In this document: piece by piece, positions 11,330-23,555 of the stretch | Layout: each line of letters begins with the position of its first letter | Numbering within the stretch: position 1 is the stretch's first letter | Assembly: GCA_900312665.1 (NCBI GenBank) | Contig: ONZQ02000003.1 | Span: 1,468,986-1,532,985, forward strand | Origin: Cephalotrichum gorgonifer | Lineage: Eukaryota; Ascomycota; Sordariomycetes; Microascales; Microascaceae | Direction of reading: 5' to 3' | DNA: 64,000 nt | Notes under the pieces: generated by a model | Database searches by the model: none | What the model was told of the DNA's origin: nothing | Seen by the model: the letters and a program-made list of their open reading frames with translations, nothing else | Position numbers and translations under genes: made by a program

Positions 11330-11893
11330 AGCTTCCTTGGGGTTGTCTCGAACTAAGGAGCCTCTGAATGCCCAGAGTTAGCTGTCACGCATGTCTGGTG
11401 TCGACGTGTACTTGCACGATCAATCCGCAAGCAGGGGAGCTTGGGGGATGACTAAGTTTCCGACAAGGTTCAGGGACGCAAGGCAGGGGTGGCTGTCACG
11501 TGGCAGATATATGCCCTCAGGTGTACGCAAGTGCCAAGATCAAGATACCTCCTCTCTCTCCATTAACAAGTTTGCCTCTCCATTCACAACGGATATCTGC
11601 TCTGCTCTGTTTATCCCATATCTTCGTGTGTTTCCATATCGGTCGGTATTGTCCTTCTCCCACTCCTAGCATCAACATGAGGTATTTATTAAGGAACACA
11701 ATCCGTAACAATCCATGACAAACAAAGGCTTCAGACCATTTCCACCCCAGGTTTCTTGCCTGGTTACTCCCACACCCAGACACAGCTCGTCGAAACGCCC
11801 CCACGCAACCCGTCATTCTCCCAAGTTCCCAGGTCTTGGAATCCTCGGTGCCCGACCTTTTTATCCCCCATGCATCGCGTAACAAGCACGGAC
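11330..11893. other. Intergenic, probable PKC1 3' UTR
   Basis: About 560 bases between ALG3 start and PKC1 stop. A minus-strand frame runs through the last PKC1 intron into this region, but it loses family similarity after the intron donor, so it is not coding. Confidence 0.5.
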
Positions 11894-14800
11894 TTAGTCC
11901 AGGTCCGCCGTGTACGAGAAGCCCCGGAACTCCTCCTGCATGGCTTGTGATAATACTGTGATTCGTGTTAGCCAACTCAAAACTCACTCCTAAGAAATAC
12001 ACCCGCCACCAGGGGCAAGTGGGGGTAATCGTACCTGACTGGACCGGGGTGAGCACTGGCGTAACGCTGGTAAACTCAGAATCGAAGTTGCTCGTGTCCG
12101 TCGCGTTCTTGATGGTAGGCACGAAGGGAGGCGGGACCCGCTTGTGGTACATGTCCTCCCAGTTGATCGATCGGAAGAACGGCTGGCTCATGAGCTCCTG
12201 TGCGTCGGTCGGCCCGCTTCCGAGTCGCTGGTCCGGTTCCCTGGTTAGGAGCTTCTGGAGGATCGAGACCGAGTCTCGGGGCATGTGGATGGGGTATAGG
12301 GGCTCGTCAGAGAGGATAGCGTCGTAGATCTCGTCCTCGTCCTCGCCACGGAAGGGAGACTGCTGGAGGAGCATCTGGTAAATCAGGACGCCGAACGCCC
12401 ACCAATCAACGGCGCGTCCGTATTTTTTGTCGAGAAGAATCTGTAGTGACGGAGTCAATGAACGGTCCGGTAGTATGCGGTATTAAGACAACTAAGGGAA
12501 GAAGGGCGGGGNNNNNNNNNNNNNNNNNNNNCGTGTGAAAGACATACCTCCGGTGCCATGAACTCTGGCGTTCCGCAGAAAGTACCCGTCGTAGACCCGT
12601 ACCACATGTCCTCCTTACAAAGACCATAATCACCAATCTTGATGTGTCCGTCGAGAGTGAGGAGGATGTTGTCAAGCTTCAGGTCACGGTAGACCACGCC
12701 GTTCTCGTGGAAGTATTTCAATGCCAGACAGACCTCGGCCGCGTAGAATCTGTTCAGATGTCAAAGTCAGCTACTTGAATAATGGTTTGGTGACAAAAGA
12801 AAAAGGGGGGGGGAACGGTACTGGGCGCGCTTGGTACCGAAGTGGCCGCGCTGGATATGCAACATCAGATCACCTCCACTAACGTACTCCATGACGAAGT
12901 ACACCCTAGTCTCGGTCTGGAAGCACGCATGAAGCGTCGTCAAGAAGGGATGTCGCCCCCTATTTGCCACCAGGAACACCCGCTTCTCCGACCGGACGCT
13001 CTCCACCTCATCGTTCTCGATGATGAACTCCTTCTTCAGCACCTTGATGGCATATAGCTTCCTGGCCCTCTTTGACTCTGCCAGCATGACCTTTCCGAAG
13101 TTACCCTTGCCAAGAACCGCGAGGAAGTTGAAGTGATCGAGCCCGATCCTCTGTCCCGTGCCTGGGTCAGTCGCCAGGGGCAGGGGCTTTCGCGGGGCGA
13201 CGGATAGGTCCACCCCAGTTGCGCCATACGACTGAGGCGCCGGCTCCTCCACCGGGGGCTTGGTGAACACGGGGTACTGCTGATGTTGGGGTGATACGGG
13301 AGAGTGTGGGGACTGCGGAGGCTGCGAATACATTTGCTGCGCAGGTTGTTGGGCAGGAGGAGCCTGCATCTGCTGTTGCTGCTGAATTTGGTGCTGCTGC
13401 ATCACGACCGTCTGGTACTGAGGCGCGGCGTTGACGTTGGCGTAGTCGGCCGGGTTATACTTTCGTTGTTGCTGTTGCTGCGGGGCACCATACTGTTGAC
13501 TCTGTCCATAGTGGGTATCGGCCGTCGGCGACTGAGCTGGAGGGGCGTCATAGGCAGGGCGATCGTAGTCTTGCTGCTGAGATGGTCTCCCGCTGCCACT
13601 AGACCCCGACATGGCGACAGACGCCGCGGTTGCTGCTGCCGTGGATCCCGACGAGATGGATGCGCGGTCGGGCTGGATACGTTGCGAAGGCTGCTGGTTG
13701 GCGTACATGAGCTTCGCAGCTTCTGTCGCGTCGGGCGAGGGCTGGCCGAACGAAGGAGATTGGGAATGCGTTGGCTTCGGCGGACCGGGCCTTAGGGTCT
13801 TCGCTGGCAGCGACGCCCTTTCTTGTTCCCTTTGTTTTTGCGATCTCATACCCTCCAGAATTTGGTTGGCAGTGGCCATGGACATGCCGCAGAAGTCCGG
13901 GACCAGGTGCACGCAGTGGGCGTGGCTTGTAAGGCCGCACTCTGTGCATTTCCTGCTGTTCTTCCGGCCGAAGGGCAACATGTAGCCGCAGTGGCAGCAC
14001 CAGTTGGCGGTCATGTTCGAGAACGGCTGGAACCTGTGCGGGATGCGATGGTTGATCTTTTCCTCGTCCGGGTCCGTCTCGGCATTGCTCTTGCTAATGC
14101 ACTTGGTGACGACGCTGGAGTAGCACTTTGTGTGGCACGTGTACTTGCAGTCCTCGCACTGCATGCCTGCTGAGTACTTGAGGAACTCGCCGCAGAGCGC
14201 GCAGCGCATGATGTTGTAGAACTGCTGTTCGACAAACTTGTGGCCGTACATCTCGTGGACGTCCTCCTTTCGCTGACGGATGGCACCCTTCCGCCCCAGG
14301 CCGAGGTCGACCGGCCGGCGGTCCTTGTTGGTCTTGACGAAGCTAAGCGAAAGTTGAATGCGGCCACTGGGCTCCAAGTTGAACCAGTTGTCGAGGGGCG
14401 CGGACTGGACCGGGGGAGCAGCACCCGGAGGTAGTTGACCCCCTTGTTGGTGGCCGGGCCCACCTCCAAACTGCTGCTGTCCTTGCGGCTGCTGACCGCC
14501 CATCGGGAACTGGGGCGGCGCAGCTCCTCCCTGCATCCTGTCAGCGGAGACCCAGCCTGAGCTATTGGTCTCCGCCTCGATCCTCTTCCGGCGCATCTCT
14601 TCAACGATGTCGGATATCCTAATCCATAGCAAGCCGATAGGCAGGGGGTGCTCGCTGGGCTTGTCGTAGACGGTAAGCTCAAGCTCATTTGCCTTGTCGA
14701 CTTCAATGTGGTGGTATTCGGACTCCCATCGGTCATTGCGTGACGTCTTGGTCCGGGCGACTACATTATCCTCGACCTTGACGGTAATGAAGGTCTCGGG

Positions 14801-15786
14801 TCCCCTTGTGAATCTGCTGGTGGCGGCATGGTCGACGTCCTTGACGGCGATGACGCGGATCGTAAGCTGACCAGTAAGGGGCTTGCGCAGATTCGGCATG
14901 TTGATCGAGTCGTCTGGAGAGCCAGGGTGAAGCACGCCGTGTTAGTTAGAGTCGAGTGGGCGCTACATACTACCCGAGGAGAGGGGGGATTGCCCATGAC
15001 ATACCGTCGGGGGAGTCGGAAGAGTCCATATCAATATGAAGCTCCTCGTATCTCTTCAAAGCCGACTTCAGGAGAAGGATCTTCTGCTTGCTTTCGACTC
15101 GTCGGGCGGCGGCATCATTCTTACTCTTCCTGTCGCCCTCCATGCCGTAGAGCTGGACCATCTTCTCAACACCCTTGAGGTATTGTTCTTCCACGTTGAG
15201 CTTGAACTGGATCTGGGACAGCATGAGCTGGATTCGAGGTCCTAGATACGGGGTGTCATATTTGATCAGGTCTGGGAGAGGGGTTCTCGAGGTTAGCGTT
15301 CAGAGGCCCAGTTAGCGGGCTGAGAGGAGGTGTGTGGTGACAATGCCACAGATACATACCCAGCTTGGTGAAGTTGGGCCTTGGCTTAGACAAGTTCGGA
15401 CCGGGGGCTGCGGGGTCGTAAGGGCCGCGAGGGGGCATCAGATCCCCGTGTCCTCCGATCTGGCTGTACTCGTGAGCACCGTAGCTCGCTCGGTCGCCGT
15501 CCTTCGGGGGAGGCGCGGGGCGGCCATGGTCGGAACTCGCGGCGCCACTGAGCGGACGGCCGTCGGAGCCGATGGACATGTGCTCCATGCCGCGGCGCGC
15601 CTGCAGCTCGCGAAGCTTCTCCTCGAAGAACTGCATGTTCCGACGGCCTTCGCGGATTTGGGTGTCGAGCCTCGATAGGACGGCGTCATTGTTGGTCTGC
15701 GACCGCATAGCATTCGCGGCATTGATCAGAGCCTTCTCCCGCTCGATCTTCTTCTGGATATCCCGGATCCGCTCGTCTTCGTTCAT
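11894..15786 (-). CDS. PKC1: Protein kinase C, cell-wall integrity kinase
   Basis: Six exons (15360-15786, 15005-15271, 12822-14913, 12548-12749, 12035-12440, 11894-11943) encode about 1147 aa, the usual length of fungal Pkc1. Order of domains: two HR1 Rho-binding coiled coils (about 1-80 and 150-225), a C2-like domain (about 240-370), two C1 zinc fingers (about 455-505 starting HKFVEQQF, and 525-575 with WCCHCG), a Gln/Pro-rich linker, and an AGC kinase domain (about 830-1090) with loop GKGNFGKV, the Lys in YAIKVLKK, YRDLKLDN, DYGLCKE in place of DFG (normal for fungal Pkc1) and CGTPEFMAPE. The tail has the hydrophobic motif FRGFSY and ends TADLD. It acts below Rho1 in cell-wall integrity signalling. 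A 20-base N run lies inside intron 4 and does not touch coding sequence. Confidence 0.95.
12512..12531. other. Assembly gap (20 N) in a PKC1 intron
   Basis: Twenty undetermined bases lie in the intron 12441-12547. The flanking exons join in frame, so the gap need not hide coding sequence, though its true length is unknown. It shows this is a draft assembly. Confidence 0.95.
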
Positions 15787-15897
15787 CTTGGCGGTTGACG
15801 GGGCGCCGGGCGGTGGTGGTGATGGTGGTGGTGGTGGTGACTGTGGGTGGTGGTGATGTTGGCAGCAAGGTGGTTGAGGGGCAGCGATAATGGTCAC
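15787..15897 (-). repeat. CCA/CCG triplet repeats upstream of the PKC1 start
   Basis: The plus strand is rich in ggt/ggtg triplets at 15808-15856. On the minus strand this reads as a His/Pro-rich extension of 37 codons in frame with PKC1, from an ATG at 15897. Fungal Pkc1 proteins normally begin close to 15786, so I treat it as leader sequence. Confidence 0.6.
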
Positions 15898-18341
15898 AGT
15901 TGGCGATGTCGCCTGCGGGGTCGGCGTCGGTCGTTGGGTTGCGAAAAAGGGAGGAGGGGTTCTTCTCCTTCGTTGCCTGCCCGGCCGGCGTTAAAATGCG
16001 GGACGAAAAAAAAAGAAGAAGAAAAAAAAAACCGCCGCTGGCAAACTCTCGAGGATTCCTTGCCAAGTTTCCCCCCTTCGCTAAAGACTCGGTGGAGAAG
16101 CCGGCAGGAGTTTACGAATGTCGCGAGACACCAAAGGACGTTGAGGAGCAGTTTTGCCGAGCGGGGACATGGATTGGGAGGGATTTTGTGGGGGAGGGGA
16201 CTGGGCGGGAGGGTAGGTACTCACTCGTAGTTATTATGGAACTGGAAGTTTCCGATGGAGGCGAGGGAGAGGCCCGCTCGCTATGTGACTTGCGCCGCCA
16301 CAGGTGGGAACTGTTCGGGGGCTATGTTATCGGGTGTCGGGTGTTGGATGTTAGGCCCGTACAAGTACTACTCGTACTAGCAGATGGAATTTTACGAAGC
16401 GGCACTTGAAAGTTTAGCCTCGAGCTATAAAGAACGCCGAGGATGTTGTCCTCCTTCCTGGCCTCTGATGGGCCGGCTTGTTGGCTGGCGCTGGCGCTGA
16501 CGCTGGGGTCGGTGGGGTAACTTAGGTACTTGGGATACTTGAATACGCTATCATATCTAGGACTTCGAGATTCTGGGTGGAATGTGATGTTTGTGCGCCA
16601 AGTATCAGTCACAGTCACAGTCGCAGTTGAGCTGCGGGGGACCAGGTAAGACAGCTGGAGTAGCCTATTGTACTCGTACGGGGTATGAGTACAAGCAAGA
16701 GATCGGAACGGATTTCGTTCCAGGTTTGCCGTCAGAGTGGGATCGTCATATGCTGCTGCATACTAGTACTTACTTGTATGAAAGCAAGCTATGGTAAGCA
16801 TCCAATGTCGGCACGCGCGATGCCGGGTTCTCGAGCAGAGCAGGGCTGCTTTATGGTCTGCCTGTTGAACCTACATAGGTAAAGAAAGGTCTTGCATATG
16901 CGAGTAGGCCTACTTGTAAGGGCACCAAGCGAGAACGAGGCATGCTTTCATAACAGAACCCGGAGCTATAGGGACCTTGCGCTCTCAGTGACATTGGCCA
17001 AAAGTCCTGGATTACCCCGCCAAGTGGCCAGCATCAATCCAACAAAAGCCCCTCCTCAAAGAAAAAGTGTGTAGGATTTGTGGTTCCTACACAGCACTTA
17101 GCCCCTCACTTTTGTGCAACATCCATGGATTTCACTTACAGGGATATGTACAATTCAATGTACTCGTACTGATCAGAGGGAGGTCTTCATTTCATTCATT
17201 CTCCAGGCTCGAGAGCGGTGATACGCCGCAGATAACAACATACCTAACAACAACAGTAAGTACAAAGTACTCTTACCGCCGTCCCTACATGTAACTTCGA
17301 GGAGAGATTTACATGTTTCTTGCGGCATTCATTTTATTCGAGAGGCTCAACGAGTGGACTGAATGCGTCTCATCGTGCACTCATCCTACCTGTGCTTTTG
17401 CAGGGCTGAAATGAGCCAACTGGATTATCCTCGTAATCCATCATCATCTCCAATAGGAACACTTGCCTCGGGGCCGACAGATGGATCCCACCATACTCGT
17501 GCATCACCCTCGGCTCCCACCCCACTGCAACACCTGCCTAAGGGCCGCCAGGTGATAATCCCGAAGACGAAGCCTCGTCCAGGGTAAACCTATCTGTCAT
17601 AACCCAGGTTCTTGGCAACAGTCTTTATGGTGTGATCACTCACCACCTACAATGCCGTGGACATCACTAGACATCGATATTACCGAAGAAATGATACTAG
17701 GATTCCCGTTGTGCCATTTGGACCTTGAGAACCCGACGGATTGACCGACCTCACATCAACGCCATGTTTTATGTCAGGCATCCTAGTCCCCTCCGTGCCC
17801 TGGAGCCTGGAGCTTGAGTCCTGCCATAGGAGCCCAGGGGTGAAGGTTCTCATTGCGGTATCGTTTGAGGGCTTCTTCAGACTTAACTTGACAGCAGCGC
17901 AGCCATACCCACCTCGGGGCTAGACTCACCTTGTATTACCTTGTAACTTCGCGGAGTGGTCTAGGACTTTAGGCAGAATCATTTCTCAACTTACTTTCCC
18001 AGGCCCAAGGAATCAAACCGACCTTCTAACTGTACGTGTAAGTGGCGAAGACGGCTTACACGGGCACTTGGTGCCTAACAACGCTAGGCTTGGTGCCCAA
18101 GTTTTTGAGCATGAACGACACAGGTATAATGGCATCTGGATAAGAGGCAATGCCAGAGGCAGTACTCCGGCAATGGCCCGCATACTACCCGTCCTGAAAA
18201 TGCTCTAAGATGTAAAATATATTCGTCAACGCGTTCGGCGAACTATTCCGAGTCCGACGGATTCCTGATAAAGAGAAACACCCATGTAACAGAGGTCCTC
18301 AAACTTCTCATACGCCGGGGCCGTCATCTACATGAGCATGT
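15898..18341. other. Intergenic, 2.4 kb, no gene recognised
   Basis: No reading frame with family similarity. The region near 16360-17290 holds several copies of short GTAC-containing palindromes such as gtactcgtac and tactagtact. The part near 15960-16040 has A-rich runs. It holds the PKC1 promoter and the 3' flank of the acyl-CoA dehydrogenase gene. Confidence 0.55.
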
Positions 18342-19964
18342 CTAGTTTGTGTATTCCTTCTGTAGGAGCTTGGCGATGGTGTTCATCCTGCAAAAACGTC
18401 ATGGTTAGCAAGAGATACGAGGTGTAAGATATAGTTCCTCGGGGTGTGGGCCACGTACTGGATGTTGCTGGTACCCTCGTATATGGCACCGATCTTGCTG
18501 TCCCTCCAGTACTTCTCCGCGAGGCCCTCCCTCACGAAGCCCATGCCGCCCATCCACTCGACGGCCAGGCCGCTCACGCGCCCGGCGACCTGCGACGCGT
18601 AGAGCTTCGCCATGGCCGCGTCCATCACGAAGTCCTCGCCCGCCTCCTTCTTCCGCGCCGCGTTGTACACCAGGTGGCGCGCGGCCGTGATCTCCGTGTA
18701 CGACTGCGCGATCTGGTGCTGCATCCCCTGGAACTCGCCCACAAACTGGCCGAACTGCTTCCTGTCGTTCCATACGTACCTGTAACAAGGGGGGGTTAAT
18801 ATGTGCAAGCTCCCGTTCGGGGGCCGGCGAACATGATGCGTAGGAGACAAGAAAAACTCACTTGACGGCATTCTCAAAGGCCCCAAGGGCTAGGCCAGTC
18901 ATCTGCGCAGCGATGCCGATGCGGCCCTCATTCAGGATGCCGATGGCGTACTTGTACCCCTGGCCACGCTCGCCAAGGAGGTTCTCCTTCGGCACCTCGA
19001 CGTCGTCAAAGTTGAGCACGCAGGTGCTGCTCGCCCTGATCCCGAGCTTCTTCTCCTTCTTCGCGATGGAGAAGCCCTTGGTACCCTTGTCGACGACAAA
19101 GGCGGTGATCCCCTTGTATCCCTTGCTGGGGTCCAGGTTCGCAAACACGATGTAGAACTCCGCCTCCATGGCGTTGGTGATCCACATCTTGGAGCCAGTG
19201 ATCTTGAATCCGTCGGCGGTCTCGACCGCCTTGGTGGCCAGAGCGAAGGCGTCGGACCCCGATACGGGCTCGGACAGGCAGAAGGAGCCTAAGGATGGCG
19301 TCAGTAGCTTGCACGCGTGCCCAGAGTCAGACCGACCCCTTCCAGGGTTATAGACGTACCGACGGTGTTGGTAGCCAGCTTCGGGAGGTACTTCTTCTTG
19401 AGCGCGTTGGACCCGTACTTCATCACCGCCGTATTAACGAGCGTGTTGTGGACGTCGACCATGACGCTGACGCTAGGGTCCACCCTCGCAAGCTCCTCAA
19501 TGCCGATGATGGCCGCGGTGAAGTTCATCCCCGCACCGCCGTACTCCTCGGGAATCTCGACGCTCATGAGGCCCTGCTCGAACAGCTGCTCCACGATCGC
19601 GGGGTCCATCGACTCAGCCTCGTCCATATCCCGAACCTTGGGTAGGATCACGTCGCTTGCGAACTTGGATACGGTATCCTTCATCGCAACCTCGACCTCG
19701 GAAAGGTGCGTGAGGGGCGTCGTGGGTATATCGGTGAGATCGGGGAAGTCGCCATTGCGGCGGCTGGGGATGGCGGAGAATGCCCGGAGACTGCAGCATT
19801 TATGTTAGACGTGTGTCAATTTGCCGGGAATGCCATTCAACCTACGGTGATCGCGTCTGGGTCAAGCTCGGCAGCGTTGACGCCCTCGAGGCCACGAGGT
19901 TCCTCGAGGCTAACCTCCCCGCCGCCCGAACGGTTGGCCGAATGGCATGTGAAATGGAAGACAT
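18342..19964 (-). CDS. ACADSB: Short/branched-chain acyl-CoA dehydrogenase, mitochondrial
   Basis: Five exons (19846-19964, 19360-19790, 18862-19288, 18459-18779, 18342-18387) encode 447 aa. The enzyme oxidises short or 2-methyl-branched acyl-CoA esters, using FAD and passing electrons to electron-transfer flavoprotein. Exon 1 encodes a mitochondrial leader rich in Arg and Ser with no acidic residues (MSSISHAIRPTVRAAGRL). Family motifs follow: IPEEYGGAGM, SFCLSEPVSGSDAF (FAD binding, restored across an intron), KMWITNAMEAEF, NEGRIGIAAQ, and the catalytic region AKYWRDSKIGAIYEGTSNIQ-like, here EKYWRDSKIGAIYEGTSNIQ, where the Glu of YEGTSNIQ is the expected base. The last exon adds MNTIAKLLQKEYTN. 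The chain-length preference cannot be fixed by eye; the family resembles ACADSB of isoleucine and valine breakdown. It is divergent from the uS12m gene. Confidence 0.93.
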
Positions 19965-20395
19965 ATCGGCTCAGTGGTGGTCTCCGGAACCCGAACGGGG
20001 TGAATAATGAATGAGAAAGACCGGTTGGGGAAGATAGGGAGGGAGAATAGCGGTACAGTCAACCCCAATGTTTTATGGATAGCGGGGGAGGTTTAATAGA
20101 GATCGGTAGCTCACAATGAGAACCGAAACCGCCCGCAGTCTTACAATCACCCGGACCACAGGACGAGACACGAGACGAGCTTGTGCCGAGGCTATCCACT
20201 CCCCGCCGGACAACGGCGAAACGTCACCGACCCGATGGTGGCCGTGCGGCAGCTAGCTAACGCCAAGACCAGGGGAAGTTCAGCCGACATTTAGCCATCA
20301 ATTCCTTGCGGGTTTCAACTTTTTGTCGCGTTGGGAGCTTCATTCGACTGACGACAGAAGCAAGTAGTTGCACACCGACTGGTCGACCGCGCATC
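19965..20395. promoter_or_regulatory. Divergent promoter of two mitochondrial genes
   Basis: About 430 bases separate the starts of the acyl-CoA dehydrogenase (minus) and uS12m (plus) genes. Both products are mitochondrial. No specific binding site was identified. Confidence 0.5.
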
Positions 20396-21081
20396 ATGGC
20401 TGGGTCAATTCTTCGCACACTCTTCGCTCCGGCGATACGGCAGTCCCTACGCCAACCCCTGGCGCGACCCGCGTTGCCAGCGACCCTACGACCGATGCCG
20501 CAGACGGCATTCCTACCTGTCCTTCGACCCTTCTCCGCGACGCCGACTCAGAATGCCACCTTGATGCAGGTCTTGCGCGTACGCTTCTCTCCAGCCTTCG
20601 ATTCGACGAATATCTAGACCCGCAATTCTAACCTTTTTTTCTCTAAATAGGGCTGCCGAAAGGGCAAGAAGGCTAGGCACGCCGTGTCGCCCGCGCTCGC
20701 CGAAAAGCACTCCCCCTTCCAGAAAGGCGTGTGCCTGAAGGTCGGAGTCGTTAGGCCGAAGAAGCCCAACTCGGGAGAGCGGAAGACGGCGCGTGTTAGG
20801 TTGTCGTCGGGGAAGGTGGTCACGGCGTACATCCCGGGCGAGGGCCACAACATCCAGCAGCACAGCGTTGTCCTGGTGAGGGGAGGCCGGAGTCAGGATT
20901 GTCCCGGTGTGAGGTATCATCTGGTTCGAGGTGCCCTTGACCTGGTAAGTATTTCAGGAGACTTGAACTCTTCTAATTCGTCCGGACCAAAGCTAACGAG
21001 CCGTAGGGTGGTGTTAATGGGAGGACGACGAGTCGGAGTAAATATGGGGCGAAGAAGCCGAAGAAGGCTACTGTCACTTAG
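20396..21081 (+). CDS. MRPS12: Mitochondrial ribosomal protein uS12m
   Basis: Three exons (20396-20578, 20651-20944, 21007-21081) encode 183 aa. The protein is the decoding-centre protein S12 of the mitochondrial small subunit. The first 55 or so residues are an Arg-rich, acidic-poor mitochondrial leader. The mature part has family motifs KPNSGERKTARVRL, YIPGEGHNIQQHSVVLVRGG and CPGVRYHLVRGALDL. The Lys and Pro of the first motif and the loop before PGVRYH are the places where streptomycin resistance arises in bacterial S12. Exon 3 ends with the basic tail KYGAKKPKKATVT. All three exons join in phase 0. The upstream part of the frame before 20396 has no family similarity, so this start is preferred. 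Confidence 0.95.
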
Positions 21082-21530
21082 AGGGGGAGATGTGCAAGGG
21101 GGATATGTGCGATTATTCAGACGACGCCAGTGTATAATAACCGTGGATTTTACCTGTACACAATAGACAGACAGCATCTATGGGTCCATGATTCCTTACC
21201 GATGTAGTTTGGCTACTCTGCCGGTGGCCAAGTTTTAGACATGCATTCTAACCTTGCGGGATATATGGATTGTAAACCCAAAAGGAAAGTTCCTAACATG
21301 GGCACATATACCCACTAAATGAAATATGACATGGTGGGTGCTTTGGTGTGAGTTCCGCCTATTCACATGTCGCATATGAGTTCTGATCCGCAAGTTCAAA
21401 AATTGCCCCACCAACATTTTTGAAGATCTGATATCTGCGTCACCTCTCTCCCACTCTCCCTTTCACACCCACACCCACATCCAAACCAAACCAACCACCC
21501 ACAACCAAACCGAAAGAAGGAAAAAATAAC

Positions 21531-22737
21531 ATGGCGGACCACAGCGAAGACGATGACCCCGTCGTCGCCAGCTTCAATGTTTTCATAAACCCCACCCTCG
21601 AGCCCCACCGGAAAATCCACATCCTACACCAGTCCGTCCGGTACGACGAGGGCAACACGCCCGCCTTCCCGCGCGTCCCCTCCGAGCTCCGCGTCAAGCC
21701 CGACGCGGGCGTTCTCGAGGTTGACGTCCCCCTCGACATGATGGACAACTACGACCGCGACAAGGGGATGCAGTACGGCGCGGCGCTGAAGGATACCGTC
21801 GACTCCAAGGGAGGCGGGGCCTACGGCCTGGCGGGGGGGTTCGGCGTCGGGGCGCCGCCGGCGAGGAAAGGGGGGGACAATAGTAGGGCCAGCGGGAGGA
21901 GGCATGGGGGCCCCGGGGACTGGGTGGAGGAGTCGCGGAGTAACAGGGTCCTTAGGAGCCAGACGCTCGGAGGCATAATTCCCAAGCAAGAGCCGCTGAC
22001 CTACATGATCGGCATCCTCCAAGGAGGTGAGCCTCCCCTCCCCTCCCCATTCTTCCCTTATCTTGTCATTCCACAGAAAACCTCGCAGTGTTTTCAATCG
22101 AACGCGATACTGACTCACAGAGCAAGGCGACCTCCACCTAACCCCCGCCAACAAATTCATAAACCTCACCCCCCAGCTCCACCACGTAGACGCCCTGACC
22201 CAGCTCGAGCAGTCCGCCGCGGCCGGCGCGGCGAAGGACGCCGCCCCCGCGTCCACCGCGCCCTCGGCCCCCGCGCGCGCCATCCACATGACCATCAAGA
22301 ACGCCGACGCCGAGTCCATCTCCACCGACACGATGGCCGACCGCCTGCGCGCCGTGCAGGCGGAGCCGTGGCGCAAGATGCGCTTCGTGGACGAGAACGA
22401 GGAGGAGGCGTGGGACGTGTTTACGAACACGTTTGTGCCGCTGAGGAGGATCGCCGAGCCCGCGGAGAAGGAGCAGGCGAAGGAGGGAGAGGAGGAGGCG
22501 GCCGCGGAGGAGGAGGAGCCGAAAAGCTTGGATGCGGACTTGGACACGGTGGAGTGGCTGGAGACGGGGTGGACCATTAGTGATATCGAGGGGAAGATCA
22601 GGAGGGAAGGCGGCGGCGTAGGGGGTCAGGTCAGGAGCGAGGAGGTGAAGGTGAAGGCAGAACCTGGCGTCGGCAGAGCGGCGAGTGCGAGTGCGAGGAG
22701 AGGCAGGGCGAGAGGATCTGCGATGGAAATCGATTAG
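21531..22737 (+). CDS. RPC37: RNA polymerase III subunit RPC5 (Rpc37)
   Basis: Two exons (21531-22026, 22121-22737) encode 370 aa. The family (Sin-like, Pfam RNA_pol_Rpc37 type) pairs with Rpc53 and acts in initiation, termination and reinitiation by polymerase III in the nucleus. The N-terminus reads DDPVVASFNVFINPTLE, typical of the family, followed by a dimerisation segment with RPVRYDE-like text (HQSVRYDEGNTP). The intron joins LQGEQGDLHLTP, restoring the conserved segment HLTPANKFINLTPQLHHVDA. The C-terminal part has an acidic Glu-rich stretch (about 290-310) and the conserved EWLETGWTISDIEGK, then a basic tail. Length is between yeast Rpc37 (shorter) and human RPC5 (much longer), as usual in filamentous fungi. 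Confidence 0.88.
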
Positions 22738-23555
22738 ACAGCGCGGAGGCGTGGCTGAAACTACCATGTACATTATATCAAAAGTACTGCATTTATACAC
22801 CCGATGACGACGAACAACATGGCTCTCGTTAGCCACGGACTGGGATATATAATAACACCGGGTTGTCTGGCATAACAGTTGTGGTTACGTCGTCGACTCG
22901 GGGAATGGGGAACCTGCCTAGCAAGGCAGCCAGCACGAGAGATGGAAGAGGTGGATGGAACTTTTGTTGGAATTTCTTTTTTGCATTCTAAACATCGCCT
23001 TTTGACCGCCTCTCAAAAAAACACTTCATGGACTCCCCATGCTCAAGCTATGATTCTGTACCCGTATGTGAAAATGGCCAGCCCGTTCCATTTATCATAC
23101 AACCAAAATAAAAGACCACCCGCAAGTCCTCCGCATGCGGAAGGAAGTTCAAGTTCGCACCCATTCGTCCACTTCAGCTCAGGGGAAACAGATGACGAGT
23201 TTTGAGATCCCAATCATAGAATGACATACACCGGGGCAATCGTTGCCGCTTCGACTCCACCTCCCATCCTCGCCATCCTCTGGCGAGGATATAAGCAGAC
23301 ACCGTTCGCCCCCCAAGACCTTTTTCTTCCGTCTTTCCAACGTGACGGCCGCAACTTCAAGACTGTGTCGCTGAATTCGCGTTCAAGATGTTTGCTAGGG
23401 ATACCAGGACATGGGACGATAAGTCGCCCGGTCCTGGTGGTAGTGCTCGGTCGAAAAAGCGCTGTAGGTGCTCCAAGCAACCCAAGACAGACAAACCGTG
23501 CCAAGTCTCAACCGGGGAGAAAACGAAGGGGGCGGGTGTGTTGTAGGTTTCGCTT
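22738..23555. other. Intergenic between convergent genes
   Basis: About 820 bases between the RPC5 stop and the PAT1 stop. A plus-strand frame of 144 codons at 23221 is mostly antisense to the PAT1 end and is not coding by appearance. Confidence 0.55.

Noticed and set aside
12035..12458. Reading the last PKC1 frame straight through to 11517
   Set aside because: The frame beyond 12035 loses similarity; splicing to 11943 restores the MQEEFRGFSYTAD ending of fungal Pkc1.
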